Origin: a bacterium
GTDB lineage: Bacteria > Pseudomonadota > Gammaproteobacteria > Burkholderiales > Thiobacillaceae
Reading direction: 5' to 3'
Assembly (NCBI GenBank): GCA_009772925.1
Contig: WOUQ01000012.1
Location: 1-59,140, forward strand
Length of the DNA: 59,140 bases
In this document: positions 18,937 to 27,960 of the stretch, piece by piece
How the letters are laid out: every line of letters begins with the position of its first letter
Position numbering within the stretch: position 1 is the first letter of the stretch
Notes under the pieces: model-generated
Told to the model about the DNA's origin: nothing
Databases searched by the model: none
What the model saw: only the letters and a program-made list of their open reading frames with translations
Made by a program: the position numbers and the translations under genes

Positions 18937-20310
18937 TCAGAAGAAGCCGAAGCCCACCTGGAACAGCTTTTCCACCTTGGGAATCATGCGTTTGTTGGGC
19001 ACGAACAGGATCAGGTGGTCGTCGGCCTGGATGATGGTGTCGTGGTGGGCGATGATGACCTGGCTGCCGCGCAGGACCGCGCCAATGCTCACGCCTTCCG
19101 GCATCTCCACCTGCTCGATGCGCCGGCCCACCAGCTTGGAGGCTTTCTCGTCGCCGTGTACCACGGCTTCCAGCGCCTCCGCCGCGCCCCGGCGCAGGCT
19201 GTGCACCACCGCCATGTCGCCACGGCGGATGTGGGTGAGCAGCGGACCGATGGTGGCCTGGGCGGGAGACAGGGCGATGTCGATCTCGCCGCCCTGCAGC
19301 AGATCGACGTAGGTGGAGCGGTTGATCAGCGCGATCACCTTGCGGGCGCCCAGCCGCTTGGCCAGCAGCGAGGACATGATGTTGTCCTCGTCGTCGTTGG
19401 TCAGCGCGCAGAACACGTCCATGTCCTCGACGTTTTCCTGCAGCAGCAACTCCTCGTCGGTGGCGTCGCCGGTCAGCACCAGGGTTTTCTTCAGGCTGCT
19501 GGCGAGCCGCTCGGTGCTCTTCTTGTTGCGGTCGATCAGCTTCACCTGATAGTCGCCCTCCAGGCTGCTGGCCAGGCGCTGGCCGATGTTGCCGCCGCCG
19601 GCAATCATCACCCGCCGCACGCTTTTGTCGCCGCGGCGCATTTCCTTCATCACCGCGCGGATGTTCTCGGTGGCGGCGATGAAGAAAATCTCGTCGCCGT
19701 CCTGGATGACGGTGCGGCCCTCCGGCACGATGGTGCGGTCGCGCCGGAAGATGGCGGCGACGCGCGCGTCGAGGCCGGGCAGGTGCTTCTGCAGGTCGCG
19801 CAGTTCGTGGCCCACCAGGGGGCCGCCGGCGCGCGCCTTCATCGCCACCAGGCGCGCGCGGCCGCCGCCGAAGTCGACCACCTGCAGGGCCTCCGGGTAG
19901 TCGATGAGCTTGCGCAGGTAGTCGGTGATCTCCTGCTCCGGGGCGATGACGTGGTCGACGCCGAAGTGCTCGGCGTCGAACAGCTGCGCGTGCTTCGTGT
20001 AGTCCAGGGCGCGGATGCGGGCGATCTTGGTGGGGATGTTGAACAGGGTGCCGGCCAGCTTGCAGGCGACCATGTTGGTCTCGTCGTTGAGGGTGACGGC
20101 CACCAGCATGTCGGCATCGTCGGCGCCGGCCTGACGCAGGACGCTGGGATGCGAGGCCTGGCCGCAGATGGTGCGCAGGTCGAAACGCTCCTGCAGGTTG
20201 GCCAGCTTCTCCGCGTCCAGGTCCACCACCGTCAGGTCGTTGCCTTCGCGCACCAGATGCTCTGCCAGGTTGGAGCCGACCTGGCCGGCGCCGAGGATGA
20301 TGATTTTCAT
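18937..20310 (-). CDS. trkA: Trk system potassium uptake regulatory protein TrkA
   Basis: TrkA is the cytoplasmic RCK ring that binds NAD(H) and ATP and gates TrkH. Two Rossmann modules are visible: MKIIILGAGQVG at residue 1 and RRVMIAGGGNIG near residue 230, each followed by a TrkA-C domain. The start at 20310 gives 457 residues, one less than E. coli TrkA; a longer upstream frame runs into the kdp leader and is not used. It is the first gene of a three-gene trkA-trkH-trkH unit and is divergent from the kdp operon. Confidence 0.97.
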   Translation of the reverse strand: MKIIILGAGQVGSNLAEHLVREGNDLTVVDLDAEKLANLQERFDLRTICGQASHPSVLRQAGADDADMLVAVTLNDETNMVACKLAGTLFNIPTKIARIRALDYTKHAQLFDAEHFGVDHVIAPEQEITDYLRKLIDYPEALQVVDFGGGRARLVAMKARAGGPLVGHELRDLQKHLPGLDARVAAIFRRDRTIVPEGRTVIQDGDEIFFIAATENIRAVMKEMRRGDKSVRRVMIAGGGNIGQRLASSLEGDYQVKLIDRNKKSTERLASSLKKTLVLTGDATDEELLLQENVEDMDVFCALTNDDEDNIMSSLLAKRLGARKVIALINRSTYVDLLQGGEIDIALSPAQATIGPLLTHIRRGDMAVVHSLRRGAAEALEAVVHGDEKASKLVGRRIEQVEMPEGVSIGAVLRGSQVIIAHHDTIIQADDHLILFVPNKRMIPKVEKLFQVGFGFF

Positions 20311-20390
20311 GATGCGACGGGATTCGTGTGTGCGGGGCGAATGGTAGTCCCGTGCCCAGGACCAAGCCATAGGCAAAGCGCCTGGTCACG

Positions 20391-20433
20391 CATTCTTAAT
20401 GCAATCTTTATGTCCCATCTTTCAATCTTAGTG
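20391..20433 (+). promoter_or_regulatory. Tandem CNATCTT repeats in the kdp leader, candidate KdpE operator
   Basis: Four related 10-11-base units lie in a row: CATTCTTAATG (20391), CAATCTTTATG (20402), CCATCTTTCA (20415) and CAATCTTAGTG (20423). Spacings of 11 and 21 bases place the first, second and fourth on one helix face, as expected for an OmpR-family response regulator such as KdpE. They stand 60-100 bases before the first kdp ORF. A similar unit, CAATCTTTACG, recurs at 25684. Binding is inferred, not shown. Confidence 0.5.
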
Positions 20434-20494
20434 CCGTTTTTATCCATGCCTGCCTACATTCCAAGGCACTAACGCAGTGTTATGGGAGCTACTC

Positions 20495-20584
20495 ATGGAT
20501 CTGATCTACCTGGCCCTCGGTGTCCTGTTCTTCGCCCTTTCCACTCTGCTCGTAGTCCTGTTTGAAAAACTCAGGAGCCGCTGA
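20495..20584 (+). CDS. 29-residue membrane mini-protein at the head of the kdp operon
   Basis: This short ORF encodes a single hydrophobic helix (MDLIYLALGVLFFALS...) ending in a basic tail EKLRSR. GGGAGCT precedes the ATG. Its stop overlaps the start of the next mini-ORF (TGATG), so translation is coupled. Similar one-helix peptides sit before kdpF in other proteobacterial kdp operons as far as I recall; the function is unknown. It may be an additional small Kdp subunit or a leader peptide. Confidence 0.65.
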   Translation: MDLIYLALGVLFFALSTLLVVLFEKLRSR

Positions 20585-20676
20585 TGGACATCCTCTACCT
20601 CATCGCCCTCATCGCCACCCTGGGCGTGTTCGCCTACCTGGTGGCCGTCCTGTTCTTTCCGGAGTACTTCTCATGA
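20584..20676 (+). CDS. kdpF: KdpF-like small subunit of the Kdp potassium pump
   Basis: This 30-residue single-helix peptide (MDILYLIALIATLGV..., ending FFPEYFS) matches KdpF in size, position and its conserved proline-glutamate end. KdpF stabilises the KdpFABC complex. Its stop overlaps the kdpA start (ATGA), as usual. Confidence 0.8.
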   Translation: MDILYLIALIATLGVFAYLVAVLFFPEYFS

Positions 20677-22481
20677 CTGGCAACGGCACCTTTCAACTGG
20701 CCCTCTACCTGGTGGCCCTGATCGGCCTGGCCTGGCCGCTGGGCCTATATATGGCCCGCATCTACCAGGGCGAAATACCCGCTTTCATGCGCTGGCTGAA
20801 GCCGGTCGAGAACCGGGTCTACCGTCTCGCCGGCGTCAGGCCGGACGACGACATGCCCTGGACCCGCTTCGCCTTCGCCATGATCGCCTTCAACCTGCTG
20901 GGCTTCCTGGCGGTCTATCTGCTGCAGCGCTTCCAGGGTTGGCTGCCCCTCAACCCGGAAGGCCTGGCGGCCGTCACGCCCGACTCGTCGTTCAACACGG
21001 CGGTGAGCTTCGCCACCAACACCAACTGGCAGGGCTACGGTGGCGAGACCACCATGTCGTATCTCACCCAGATGCTGGGCCTTGGCGTGCAGAACTTCCT
21101 CTCCGCCGCCGCCGGCATGGCGGTGCTGGTGGCCCTGATGCGCGGCTTCACCCGCAAGGAGGCGGGCGGCGTGGGGAACTTCTGGGTCGACATGACCCGC
21201 TCGGTGCTCTACGTCCTGCTGCCCCTGTCGCTGATCCTGTCCCTGACCCTGGTGAGCCAGGGCGTGGTGCAGAACTTCGCGGCCTATGAGCGGGCAACCC
21301 TGGTGCAGCCCTACGAGTACGAGGTCACCAAGACCGGCCTGGACGGTCAAGCCATGAAGAACGCGCAAGGCAATCCGGTGATGGAAAAGGCCACGGCCAC
21401 CGAGCAGGTGATCGCCGTCGGCCCGGCTGCCAGCCAGATCGCCATCAAGCAGCTCGGCACCAACGGCGGCGGCTTCTTCAACGTCAACTCCGCGCATCCC
21501 CTGGAGAACCCGACGCCGCTTTCCAACTTCCTGGAGGTCCTGGCCATTCTGATCATCCCGGCCGCCCTGTGCTTCACCTTCGGCCGCTTCGTCGGCGACC
21601 TGCGCCAGGGCGGGGCGATCCTCGCCGCCATGACCGTGGTGTTCACCGCCCTCCTGGCGGTAGCCGTGTGGGCCGAGCAGGCCGGCAACCCCCTGTTCGA
21701 CCGCCTGGGCCTCGATACCCAGGCCTCGGAGCTCCAGGCCGGCGGCAACATGGAAGGCAAGGAGACACGCTTCGGCGTGGTCAACTCCGCCCTCTGGGCC
21801 ACCGCCACCACCGCCGCCTCCAACGGCTCGGTGAACTCCATGCACGATTCCTTCACCCCCATCGGCGGGATGGTGCCGATGTGGCTGATGCAGCTGGGCG
21901 AGGTGATCTACGGCGGCGTCGGCTCCGGTCTCTACGGCATGATCGTGTTCGCCCTCATCGGCGTCTTCATCGCCGGCCTGATGATCGGCCGCACCCCCGA
22001 ATACCTGGGCAAGAAGATCGAGGCCTTCGAGGTGAAGATGGCCGCCGTGGCCATCCTGGTACCACCCCTGGTGGTGCTTGCGGGCGCGGCGCTGGCGGTG
22101 AGCCTGGAGGTCGGCCGCGCCGGCATCCTCAACCCCGGCGCGCACGGCTTCTCCGAGGTGCTGTACGCCCTGTCCTCGGCCGGCAACAACAACGGCAGCG
22201 CCTTCGCCGGTTTGAGCGCCAACACGCCCTTTTACAACACCCTGCTCGGCTTCGCCATGCTGTTCGCGCGCTACTGGCTGATCATCGCGGTGCTGGCCAT
22301 TGCCGGGTCGCTGGCGGCGAAGAAGATCGTGCCGGCCTCCTCGGGCACCCTGCCCACCCATACCCCGCTGTTCGTGCTCCTGCTGATCGGCACCGTGCTG
22401 CTGGTCGGCGCCCTCACCTTCATCCCCGCCCTGGCGCTGGGGCCGGTGGTGGAGCACCTGCAGATGATCGGCGTGAAATAA
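20673..22481 (+). CDS. kdpA: Potassium-transporting ATPase potassium-binding subunit KdpA
   Basis: KdpA is the channel-like subunit that selects potassium in the KdpFABC pump. The 602-residue chain has the repeated filter-like loops NTNWQGYGGETTMS, LGTNGGGFFNVNSAHP, TTAASNGSVNSMHDSF and SSAGNNNGSAFAGL, all intact. The start at 20673 (MTGNGTFQ) overlaps the kdpF stop. It is somewhat longer than the E. coli protein (557), as in many betaproteobacteria. Confidence 0.98.
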   Translation: MTGNGTFQLALYLVALIGLAWPLGLYMARIYQGEIPAFMRWLKPVENRVYRLAGVRPDDDMPWTRFAFAMIAFNLLGFLAVYLLQRFQGWLPLNPEGLAAVTPDSSFNTAVSFATNTNWQGYGGETTMSYLTQMLGLGVQNFLSAAAGMAVLVALMRGFTRKEAGGVGNFWVDMTRSVLYVLLPLSLILSLTLVSQGVVQNFAAYERATLVQPYEYEVTKTGLDGQAMKNAQGNPVMEKATATEQVIAVGPAASQIAIKQLGTNGGGFFNVNSAHPLENPTPLSNFLEVLAILIIPAALCFTFGRFVGDLRQGGAILAAMTVVFTALLAVAVWAEQAGNPLFDRLGLDTQASELQAGGNMEGKETRFGVVNSALWATATTAASNGSVNSMHDSFTPIGGMVPMWLMQLGEVIYGGVGSGLYGMIVFALIGVFIAGLMIGRTPEYLGKKIEAFEVKMAAVAILVPPLVVLAGAALAVSLEVGRAGILNPGAHGFSEVLYALSSAGNNNGSAFAGLSANTPFYNTLLGFAMLFARYWLIIAVLAIAGSLAAKKIVPASSGTLPTHTPLFVLLLIGTVLLVGALTFIPALALGPVVEHLQMIGVK

Positions 22482-22490
22482 GGAATCGCC

Positions 22491-24566
22491 ATGCACAAGA
22501 CACAATCCCTCTACGATCCCGCCCTCATGAAGGCGGCGGCCTGGGACGCGGTGAAGCGCCTGTCGCCCCGCCACCAGGTGAAGAACCCGGTGATGTTCGT
22601 GGTCTGGCTGGGCAGCCTGCTCACCACCGGCCTGTTCGTCCAGGCCCTCGCCGGTGAAGGCGAGGCCCCGGCCGGCTTCATCCTGACCGTCACCCTCTGG
22701 CTCTGGTTCACCGTGCTGTTCGCCAACTTCGCCGAGGCCATGGCGGAAGGCCGGGGCAAGGCCCAGGCTGCGGCCCTCAAGGGCATGAAGCGGATGGTCC
22801 TGGCCAAGCGGCTGAAGGAACCGCGCCACGACGCCGCCACCCACGTGGTCAACTCGGAGGAGTTACGTAAAAACGACCTGGTGCTGGTCACCGCCGGCGA
22901 GGTCATCCCCGGCGACGGCGAGGTGATCGAGGGCGTGGCATCGGTGGACGAGTCGGCCATCACCGGCGAGTCCGCTCCGGTGATCCGCGAGGCCGGCGGC
23001 GACTTCTCCGCCGTCACCGGCGGCACCCGGGTGCTGTCCGACTGGCTGGTGATCCGCATCGCCGTCAACCCGGGCGAGACCTTCCTCGACCGCATGATCG
23101 CCATGGTGGAAGGCGCCAAGCGCCAGAAGACCCCCAACGAGATCGCCCTCACCATCCTGCTGGTGGCGCTGACCCTGGTGTTCCTGCTGGCCACCGCCAC
23201 CCTGCTGCCGTTCTCGCTGTTCTCCGTCGAGGCGGCCGGCAGCGGCCAGCCGGTCAGCGTGACCGTGCTCACGGCCCTGCTGGTCTGCCTGATCCCCACC
23301 ACCATCGGCGGCCTCTTGTCCGCCATCGGCGTCGCCGGCATGGGCCGCATGATGGCCAAGAACGTCATCGCCACCTCCGGCCGCGCCGTGGAGGCGGCCG
23401 GCGACGTGGACGTGCTGATGCTGGACAAGACCGGCACCATCACCCTGGGCAACCGCCAGGCCAGCAACTTCCTGCACGCCGCCGGCGTGCGCGAGGTGGA
23501 CCTGGCCGACGCCGCCCAGCTGGCATCCCTGGCCGATGAAACTCCGGAAGGCCGCAGCATCATGGTCCTGGCCAAGCAGAAGTTCGCCCTGCGCGGCCGG
23601 GACATCCAGGAGCTGGGCGCCCATTTCGTCCACTTCACCGCCCACACCCGCATGAGCGGCGTCGACCTGGAAGGCCGCGAGATCCGCAAGGGCGCTGCCG
23701 ACGCCATCCGCGCCTGGGTAACCAGCCTGGGTGGCCAGTTCCCGGTCGAGGTGGACAACCTCGTCGATCAGGTCGCCAAGCGCGGCTCCACCCCCCTGGT
23801 GGTGGCCGAGACTGTCAACGGCCAGGCTCGCGTCCTGGGCGTGGTGGAGCTGAAGGACATCGTCAAGGGCGGCATCAAGGAGCGCTTCGCCGAGCTGCGC
23901 CGCATGGGCATCAAGACCGTGATGATCACCGGCGACAACCGCCTCACCGCCGCCGCCATCGCCGCCGAGGCAGGGGTGGACGACTTCCTGGCCGAGGCCA
24001 CGCCCGAGGCCAAGCTGAAGCTGATCCGGGAATACCAGGCCCAGGGACGCCTGGTGGCCATGACCGGCGACGGCACCAACGACGCCCCGGCCCTGGCCCA
24101 GGCGGACGTGGCGGTGGCCATGAACACCGGCACCCAGGCCGCCAAGGAGGCGGGCAACATGGTGGACCTGGACTCCAACCCCACCAAGCTGATCGAGGTG
24201 GTGGAGACCGGCAAGCAGATGCTCATGACCCGGGGCTCGTTGACCACCTTCAGCATCGCCAACGACGTGGCCAAGTACTTCGCCATCATCCCGGCCGCCT
24301 TCGCCACCACCTACCCGGCGCTGAACGCCCTTAACGTCATGCAGCTCGCCACGCCCGCCAGCGCCATCCTGTCGGCGGTGATCTTCAACGCCCTGATCAT
24401 CGTCGCCCTGATCCCGCTCGCCCTGAAGGGTGTCAAGTACCGCCCGCTCGGTGCCGGCACGCTGCTGCAACGCAACCTGCTGGTCTACGGCTTGGGCGGC
24501 CTGGTGGTGCCCTTCATCGGCATCAAGGCCATCGACCTCGTGCTGGTCGGCCTGAATCTCGCCTAA
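22491..24566 (+). CDS. kdpB: Potassium-transporting ATPase ATP-binding subunit KdpB
   Basis: KdpB is the P-type ATPase subunit that powers Kdp uptake. The phosphorylated aspartate is D312 in DKTGTIT, and the actuator TGES loop and the [12 protein letters not shown] hinge are present. At 691 residues it has normal length. It begins 9 bases after kdpA. Confidence 0.98.
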   Translation: MHKTQSLYDPALMKAAAWDAVKRLSPRHQVKNPVMFVVWLGSLLTTGLFVQALAGEGEAPAGFILTVTLWLWFTVLFANFAEAMAEGRGKAQAAALKGMKRMVLAKRLKEPRHDAATHVVNSEELRKNDLVLVTAGEVIPGDGEVIEGVASVDESAITGESAPVIREAGGDFSAVTGGTRVLSDWLVIRIAVNPGETFLDRMIAMVEGAKRQKTPNEIALTILLVALTLVFLLATATLLPFSLFSVEAAGSGQPVSVTVLTALLVCLIPTTIGGLLSAIGVAGMGRMMAKNVIATSGRAVEAAGDVDVLMLDKTGTITLGNRQASNFLHAAGVREVDLADAAQLASLADETPEGRSIMVLAKQKFALRGRDIQELGAHFVHFTAHTRMSGVDLEGREIRKGAADAIRAWVTSLGGQFPVEVDNLVDQVAKRGSTPLVVAETVNGQARVLGVVELKDIVKGGIKERFAELRRMGIKTVMITGDNRLTAAAIAAEAGVDDFLAEATPEAKLKLIREYQAQGRLVAMTGDGTNDAPALAQADVAVAMNTGTQAAKEAGNMVDLDSNPTKLIEVVETGKQMLMTRGSLTTFSIANDVAKYFAIIPAAFATTYPALNALNVMQLATPASAILSAVIFNALIIVALIPLALKGVKYRPLGAGTLLQRNLLVYGLGGLVVPFIGIKAIDLVLVGLNLA

Positions 24567-24577
24567 GGAGTCCAATC

Positions 24578-25150
24578 ATGCTGAAAGAACTCAAACCTGC
24601 CCTGCTCATGCTCGCCCTGATGACCGTGGTCACTGGCGGCTTCTATCCCCTGGTGGTCACCGGCGTCGCCCAGGCTGTCTTCCCCCACCAGGCCAACGGC
24701 AGCCTGATCGAACAGGACGGCAAGGTGGTGGGCTCGGAACTCGTCGGCCAGCCCTTCACGGCCCCGAAATACTTCTGGCCCCGCCCCTCCGCCACCGGCC
24801 CCGTGCCCTACAACGCCGGCGCCTCCAGCGGCAGCAACCAGGGCCCTCTCAACCCGGCCCTGGCGGACGCGGTCAAGGCCCGCATGGAGGCCCTCAAGGC
24901 CGCCGCCCCCGAAAACACCGCGCCCATCCCCGTGGACCTGGTCACCGCCTCCGGCAGCGGCCTGGACCCGCACATCAGCCCGGCCGCGGCCGAGTACCAG
25001 GTGGGCCGCGTGGCACGCGCCCGCGGCCTCGATCCGGCCGACCTACGCGCCCTGGTGGCCAGGCACACCGAAGGCCGCCAACTGGGCGGCCTGGGTGAGC
25101 CCCGGGTCAACGTGCTGACCCTCAACCTGGCCCTGGATACGCAGCCCTGA
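24578..25150 (+). CDS. kdpC: Potassium-transporting ATPase subunit KdpC
   Basis: KdpC is the single-helix subunit that raises ATP affinity of KdpB. The 190-residue protein has one N-terminal membrane helix (about 8-30) followed by a periplasmic domain with the family strings [22 protein letters not shown] and [13 protein letters not shown]. It starts 11 bases after kdpB with AAGGAG upstream. Confidence 0.97.
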   Translation: MLKELKPALLMLALMTVVTGGFYPLVVTGVAQAVFPHQANGSLIEQDGKVVGSELVGQPFTAPKYFWPRPSATGPVPYNAGASSGSNQGPLNPALADAVKARMEALKAAAPENTAPIPVDLVTASGSGLDPHISPAAAEYQVGRVARARGLDPADLRALVARHTEGRQLGGLGEPRVNVLTLNLALDTQP

Positions 25151-25220
25151 GCATGGTCGCCAGGCTGGATATCCGTCCGTTGATCTGTTGCTCCCCCCAC
25201 AAAGGGAAAAGGACGCCTGC

Positions 25221-25670
25221 ATGAACCGGATCGCCCCCTACCTGGAGCGTGAGGACATCCTCCTGGATGTCGATGTCGCCAGCGCGGCGGAGTTGTTCGC
25301 CGCCATCGACCGGCATATGGCGGCGCGTCATGGCCTGCCACCCGACAGCGTGGAGGGAGGCCTGAGACGGCGCGAGCAATTGGCCTCGACTGGTCTGGGT
25401 CAGGGCTTTGCCATCCCCCATTGCCGGGTGCTCAAGTTGGACCGCGTGGTAGCCGCCTACGTGCGTCTCAGGACACCGCTTCCCTTCGCCGCCCCGGACG
25501 GTCTGCCGGTGTCGGAATTCCTGGTTCTGCTGGTGCCCAAGCAGGCCTCGGACGAGCACCTGGAGATACTGGCCGACGCCGCCCGCCTGTTTTCAGACCA
25601 GGATTTCCGCGCCAGCCTGCGCCGGAGTGGCGATGCCGCGCTGGTCCAGCGCTACTTTACCGAAGCCTGA
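25221..25670 (+). CDS. PTS EIIA domain protein (fructose/PtsN type) within the kdp operon
   Basis: The 149-residue single-domain protein has the EIIA-Fru/Ntr fold signatures, with the phosphorylatable histidine at about H67 in QGFAIPHCRV. No PTS permease domains are nearby, so a transport role is unlikely. In E. coli the related EIIA-Ntr (PtsN) binds TrkA and KdpD according to its phosphorylation state; this copy lies between kdpC and kdpD and close to trkA, so a dedicated potassium regulatory role is a reasonable inference. AAAAGGA stands before the ATG at 25221. Confidence 0.85.
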   Translation: MNRIAPYLEREDILLDVDVASAAELFAAIDRHMAARHGLPPDSVEGGLRRREQLASTGLGQGFAIPHCRVLKLDRVVAAYVRLRTPLPFAAPDGLPVSEFLVLLVPKQASDEHLEILADAARLFSDQDFRASLRRSGDAALVQRYFTEA

Positions 25671-25683
25671 GACAGGCCTAAGA

Positions 25684-25726
25684 CAATCTTTACGGTTTCC
25701 CGGCCGATCATTACGACATCTTGATG
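25684..25726 (+). promoter_or_regulatory. Possible internal KdpE-type sites
   Basis: CAATCTTTACG at 25684-25694 matches the leader repeats at 20402 in nine of its first ten bases. A second ATCTTGATG lies at 25718-25726, 32 bases away. They are in the 101-base gap before the next gene, so an internal regulated promoter for the downstream half of the operon is possible. Confidence 0.3.
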
Positions 25727-25771
25727 CTTGGCCCACTAGGCTGGATTCGTCATAACCACCTTGAGAACGGC

Positions 25772-26113
25772 ATGAGTACTCCACAACCAGAACAGTATCC
25801 CCCCATGCGGGGAGAACCCGTTTGCATAGGCATCGCCCTGACGGGCGAGGCCATACAGGTTGTCACCCGCGCCGGTGGCCGGGAGATCGGCCAGGGTCTT
25901 TTCCCGGCCACAGCCATCGGCACCGCCGCCCTGCTCAGCTATCTGACCGACTGGCAGGCGCCCCTGCGTCTGGCCGTGGCCACCGCCGGCGCCGCCGCCC
26001 TGGGCCTGGCCCTGGCCATCGGCGCCCAGCACGACCGGGAGGTGTTCCTGGTCTCGGCCCAGGCCGTCCACGTCGTGTCGGACCTCGCCCGCTATGCCGA
26101 ACGGGCCATCTGA
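25772..26113 (+). CDS. Small protein resembling the N-terminal RNase H-like domain of IS110 transposases
   Basis: I do not recognise a named family. The 113-residue chain follows the IS110 N-terminal pattern strand by strand: CIGIALTGEAIQVV for GIDVSK..LDVA, LLSYLTDW for the helix, LRLAVATAGAAALGLAL for the E.TG.Y..L stretch, and FLVSAQAVHVVSDLARYA for VVNP..V..FA. The catalytic aspartate and glutamate positions are alanines and the rest of a transposase is absent. If the match is real it is a domesticated, inactive domain. The start at 25772 (MSTPQPEQ) is preferred to an upstream ATG at 25721. It sits between the EIIA gene and a zinc-binding mini-gene. Confidence 0.6.
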   Translation: MSTPQPEQYPPMRGEPVCIGIALTGEAIQVVTRAGGREIGQGLFPATAIGTAALLSYLTDWQAPLRLAVATAGAAALGLALAIGAQHDREVFLVSAQAVHVVSDLARYAERAI

Positions 26114-26126
26114 CAGCAACCACACC

Positions 26127-26306
26127 ATGGCGATCCATATCTGCCCAGTCTGCGGCAAGACGCACGCGGTGAGGCCGTCCCATCAGGCGGTGGCCTACGG
26201 GCGCCAGCTGCGCTGCTACTGCGCCTGCGAGCTGGAACACCGCCGCCGCGTGCGCAGGCAGCTGCTGGCGGCCTGCGCAACGCGCAGGCTGGATAGACTA
26301 GACTGA
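26127..26306 (+). CDS. 59-residue putative zinc-binding protein
   Basis: The mini-protein has a CPVCGK pair at 6-9 and a CYCAC cluster at about 31-35, enough ligands for one zinc ribbon, followed by an arginine-rich C-terminal helix (HRRRVRRQL). It begins 13 bases after the previous gene and ends 4 bases before the next, so it belongs to the operon. It resembles short zinc-ribbon proteins but no family is named. It could bind nucleic acid or a partner protein. Confidence 0.55.
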   Translation: MAIHICPVCGKTHAVRPSHQAVAYGRQLRCYCACELEHRRRVRRQLLAACATRRLDRLD

Positions 26307-26310
26307 GCCC

Positions 26311-27960
26311 ATGCCCGCCCTTGACCAAGACCGGCCCCTGATCCGCCATTTCCGCCAGATCCTGCTCTGGCCCCTGCAGCTGGAAGTCCTGTCGGACGCG
26401 GAGGGGGCGGCACAGCCCTGGACCGGCCTTGAGAAGGCCGACAGTCCCTGGAGCCGGGTCGAATGCGATGTCACCCATGACCCGATCGCAACCCAGGAGC
26501 GGCAATACAAGGAATTCGTGACCTTCCTGCCCTATGTGCAGCGCTTCCTCTACGGCGAAAGCCGCTCCCGCGGGGTCAGGCCGGACGATGCACCGAGCGA
26601 CTCGCCCATGCAGGTCTTCCGGCGCAGGGACGTGGCCGGCCTGCGCATCACGCTGCGGCGCGGCGACATCCCCATCCAGCTCAGCGTGGCCCATGTCGAT
26701 CTGCACTTCTTCTTCGACATCGACGTGGTGCTTCTCACGGTGGAGGTCCACACGGACGACCTGCCTTGGAGCACCGCCCTGGAACTTCTGCACCGCTTCG
26801 GACGCGCCTACCCCTCGGGCTGGGACGAAGCCGGCCAGGGTGTGCACAACGCCTACCGGACGGAATGGCTGGGGGCGGACGGGGCCGTGCTGGCCAAGTC
26901 CGATTCCGACAACCGCGAGAAATTCCTGTCGTTCGTGTGCGAGCATCGCGCCCCCTGCATCGCCTCCCACTGGGCGTTTCTGCTTCGACCATTGATTTTG
27001 GAGCACGCCGCCGAGGAGGGGGCGGTGCGCTATCGCCAGCTCGAATACCACCGCATGCCGGTGATGGCCTACCTGGCCATGGACGATCCCCGCGCCCTGA
27101 CGTCGGATGACTTCGTCCATCTGGGCCTGATCAATGCCTTCCGCCCCGGCGATCCCCTGCCGCGCCGGGATCCGGCAGTGGCCGAGTTCGAGGACCGCTA
27201 CTGCGACGACCGCTATTGGACGGACAGCGAAGCCGGTCCCAACACGCGGGCCATATGCACGGGCAACACCTTGATGCTGGTCGGCGAGGCCGGTTCGAGC
27301 TACTTCCGCAACGAGGTGCATGGCATGCTGGCCCAGTTCCGGCACCAGTTCCTGTTGCTGTTCCTGATCGCCCATTTTCACCGCGCCACGCTGCTGGTCT
27401 TTTCCGACCGCCTGGTGGATGCCATCAACGACCTGGATATCCGCGACGCCCGATCCCAGCTGCGTTTCAGGAAACGGATCCGGGACAATTTCGAGGCTTT
27501 CCTGCGCTTCACCCACCGCTACTGGTTCCATGAACTGTCCGAGCGTGCCCAGGTGCAGGGACTGTTCTGCCGCTGCGCCACCCATCTGGGCAACGATACC
27601 AAGTACCAGGACGTCAAGGAGGAAGTGCGCGACATGAGCCAGTACCTGGACAGCGACACCCAGCGGCGTCAGTCCAACACGGTGATCCGGCTCACCGTGG
27701 TGACCACCTTCGGCCTGATCGGCACGGTAGCCACCGGTTTCCTCGGCATGAACCTGCTTGCCGAAGCCGACGCTCCGTTCGCGGTGAAGCTCGGCTATTT
27801 CCTGGCCGTCATGCTGGCCGCCTCGCTGCTGACCCTGTTCACCGTCGCCAAATCGAGGCCCCTGTCCGATTTCCTGGAGTCGCTGGCGGAGGGACGCACG
27901 GGAACCAGGGCGGTGTTCGCGTCCCTGCGGCGCATCCGGAGCAAGCGGGAGGGCTCATGA
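26311..27960 (+). CDS. CorA-like two-helix membrane protein in the kdp operon
   Basis: The 549-residue protein ends with two membrane helices (about 456-478 and 492-513) separated by GMN at 479-481, the signature of the CorA/MRS2 2-TM-GxN family of magnesium channels. The large N-terminal region (about 1-400) is longer than in CorA and has the string HVDLHFFFDIDVVLLTVEV, which recalls the CorA cytoplasmic sheet. The C-terminal tail after the second helix is also unusually long. It overlaps kdpD by ATGA. CorA-type transport is the family function; here a divalent-cation or charge-balancing role beside potassium uptake is a guess. Confidence 0.75.
   Translation: MPALDQDRPLIRHFRQILLWPLQLEVLSDAEGAAQPWTGLEKADSPWSRVECDVTHDPIATQERQYKEFVTFLPYVQRFLYGESRSRGVRPDDAPSDSPMQVFRRRDVAGLRITLRRGDIPIQLSVAHVDLHFFFDIDVVLLTVEVHTDDLPWSTALELLHRFGRAYPSGWDEAGQGVHNAYRTEWLGADGAVLAKSDSDNREKFLSFVCEHRAPCIASHWAFLLRPLILEHAAEEGAVRYRQLEYHRMPVMAYLAMDDPRALTSDDFVHLGLINAFRPGDPLPRRDPAVAEFEDRYCDDRYWTDSEAGPNTRAICTGNTLMLVGEAGSSYFRNEVHGMLAQFRHQFLLLFLIAHFHRATLLVFSDRLVDAINDLDIRDARSQLRFRKRIRDNFEAFLRFTHRYWFHELSERAQVQGLFCRCATHLGNDTKYQDVKEEVRDMSQYLDSDTQRRQSNTVIRLTVVTTFGLIGTVATGFLGMNLLAEADAPFAVKLGYFLAVMLAASLLTLFTVAKSRPLSDFLESLAEGRTGTRAVFASLRRIRSKREGS

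Noticed and set aside
17791-20472. 893-codon plus-strand ORF opposite trkH and trkA
   Set aside because: It is the antisense of genes with complete motifs; no start signal or domain.
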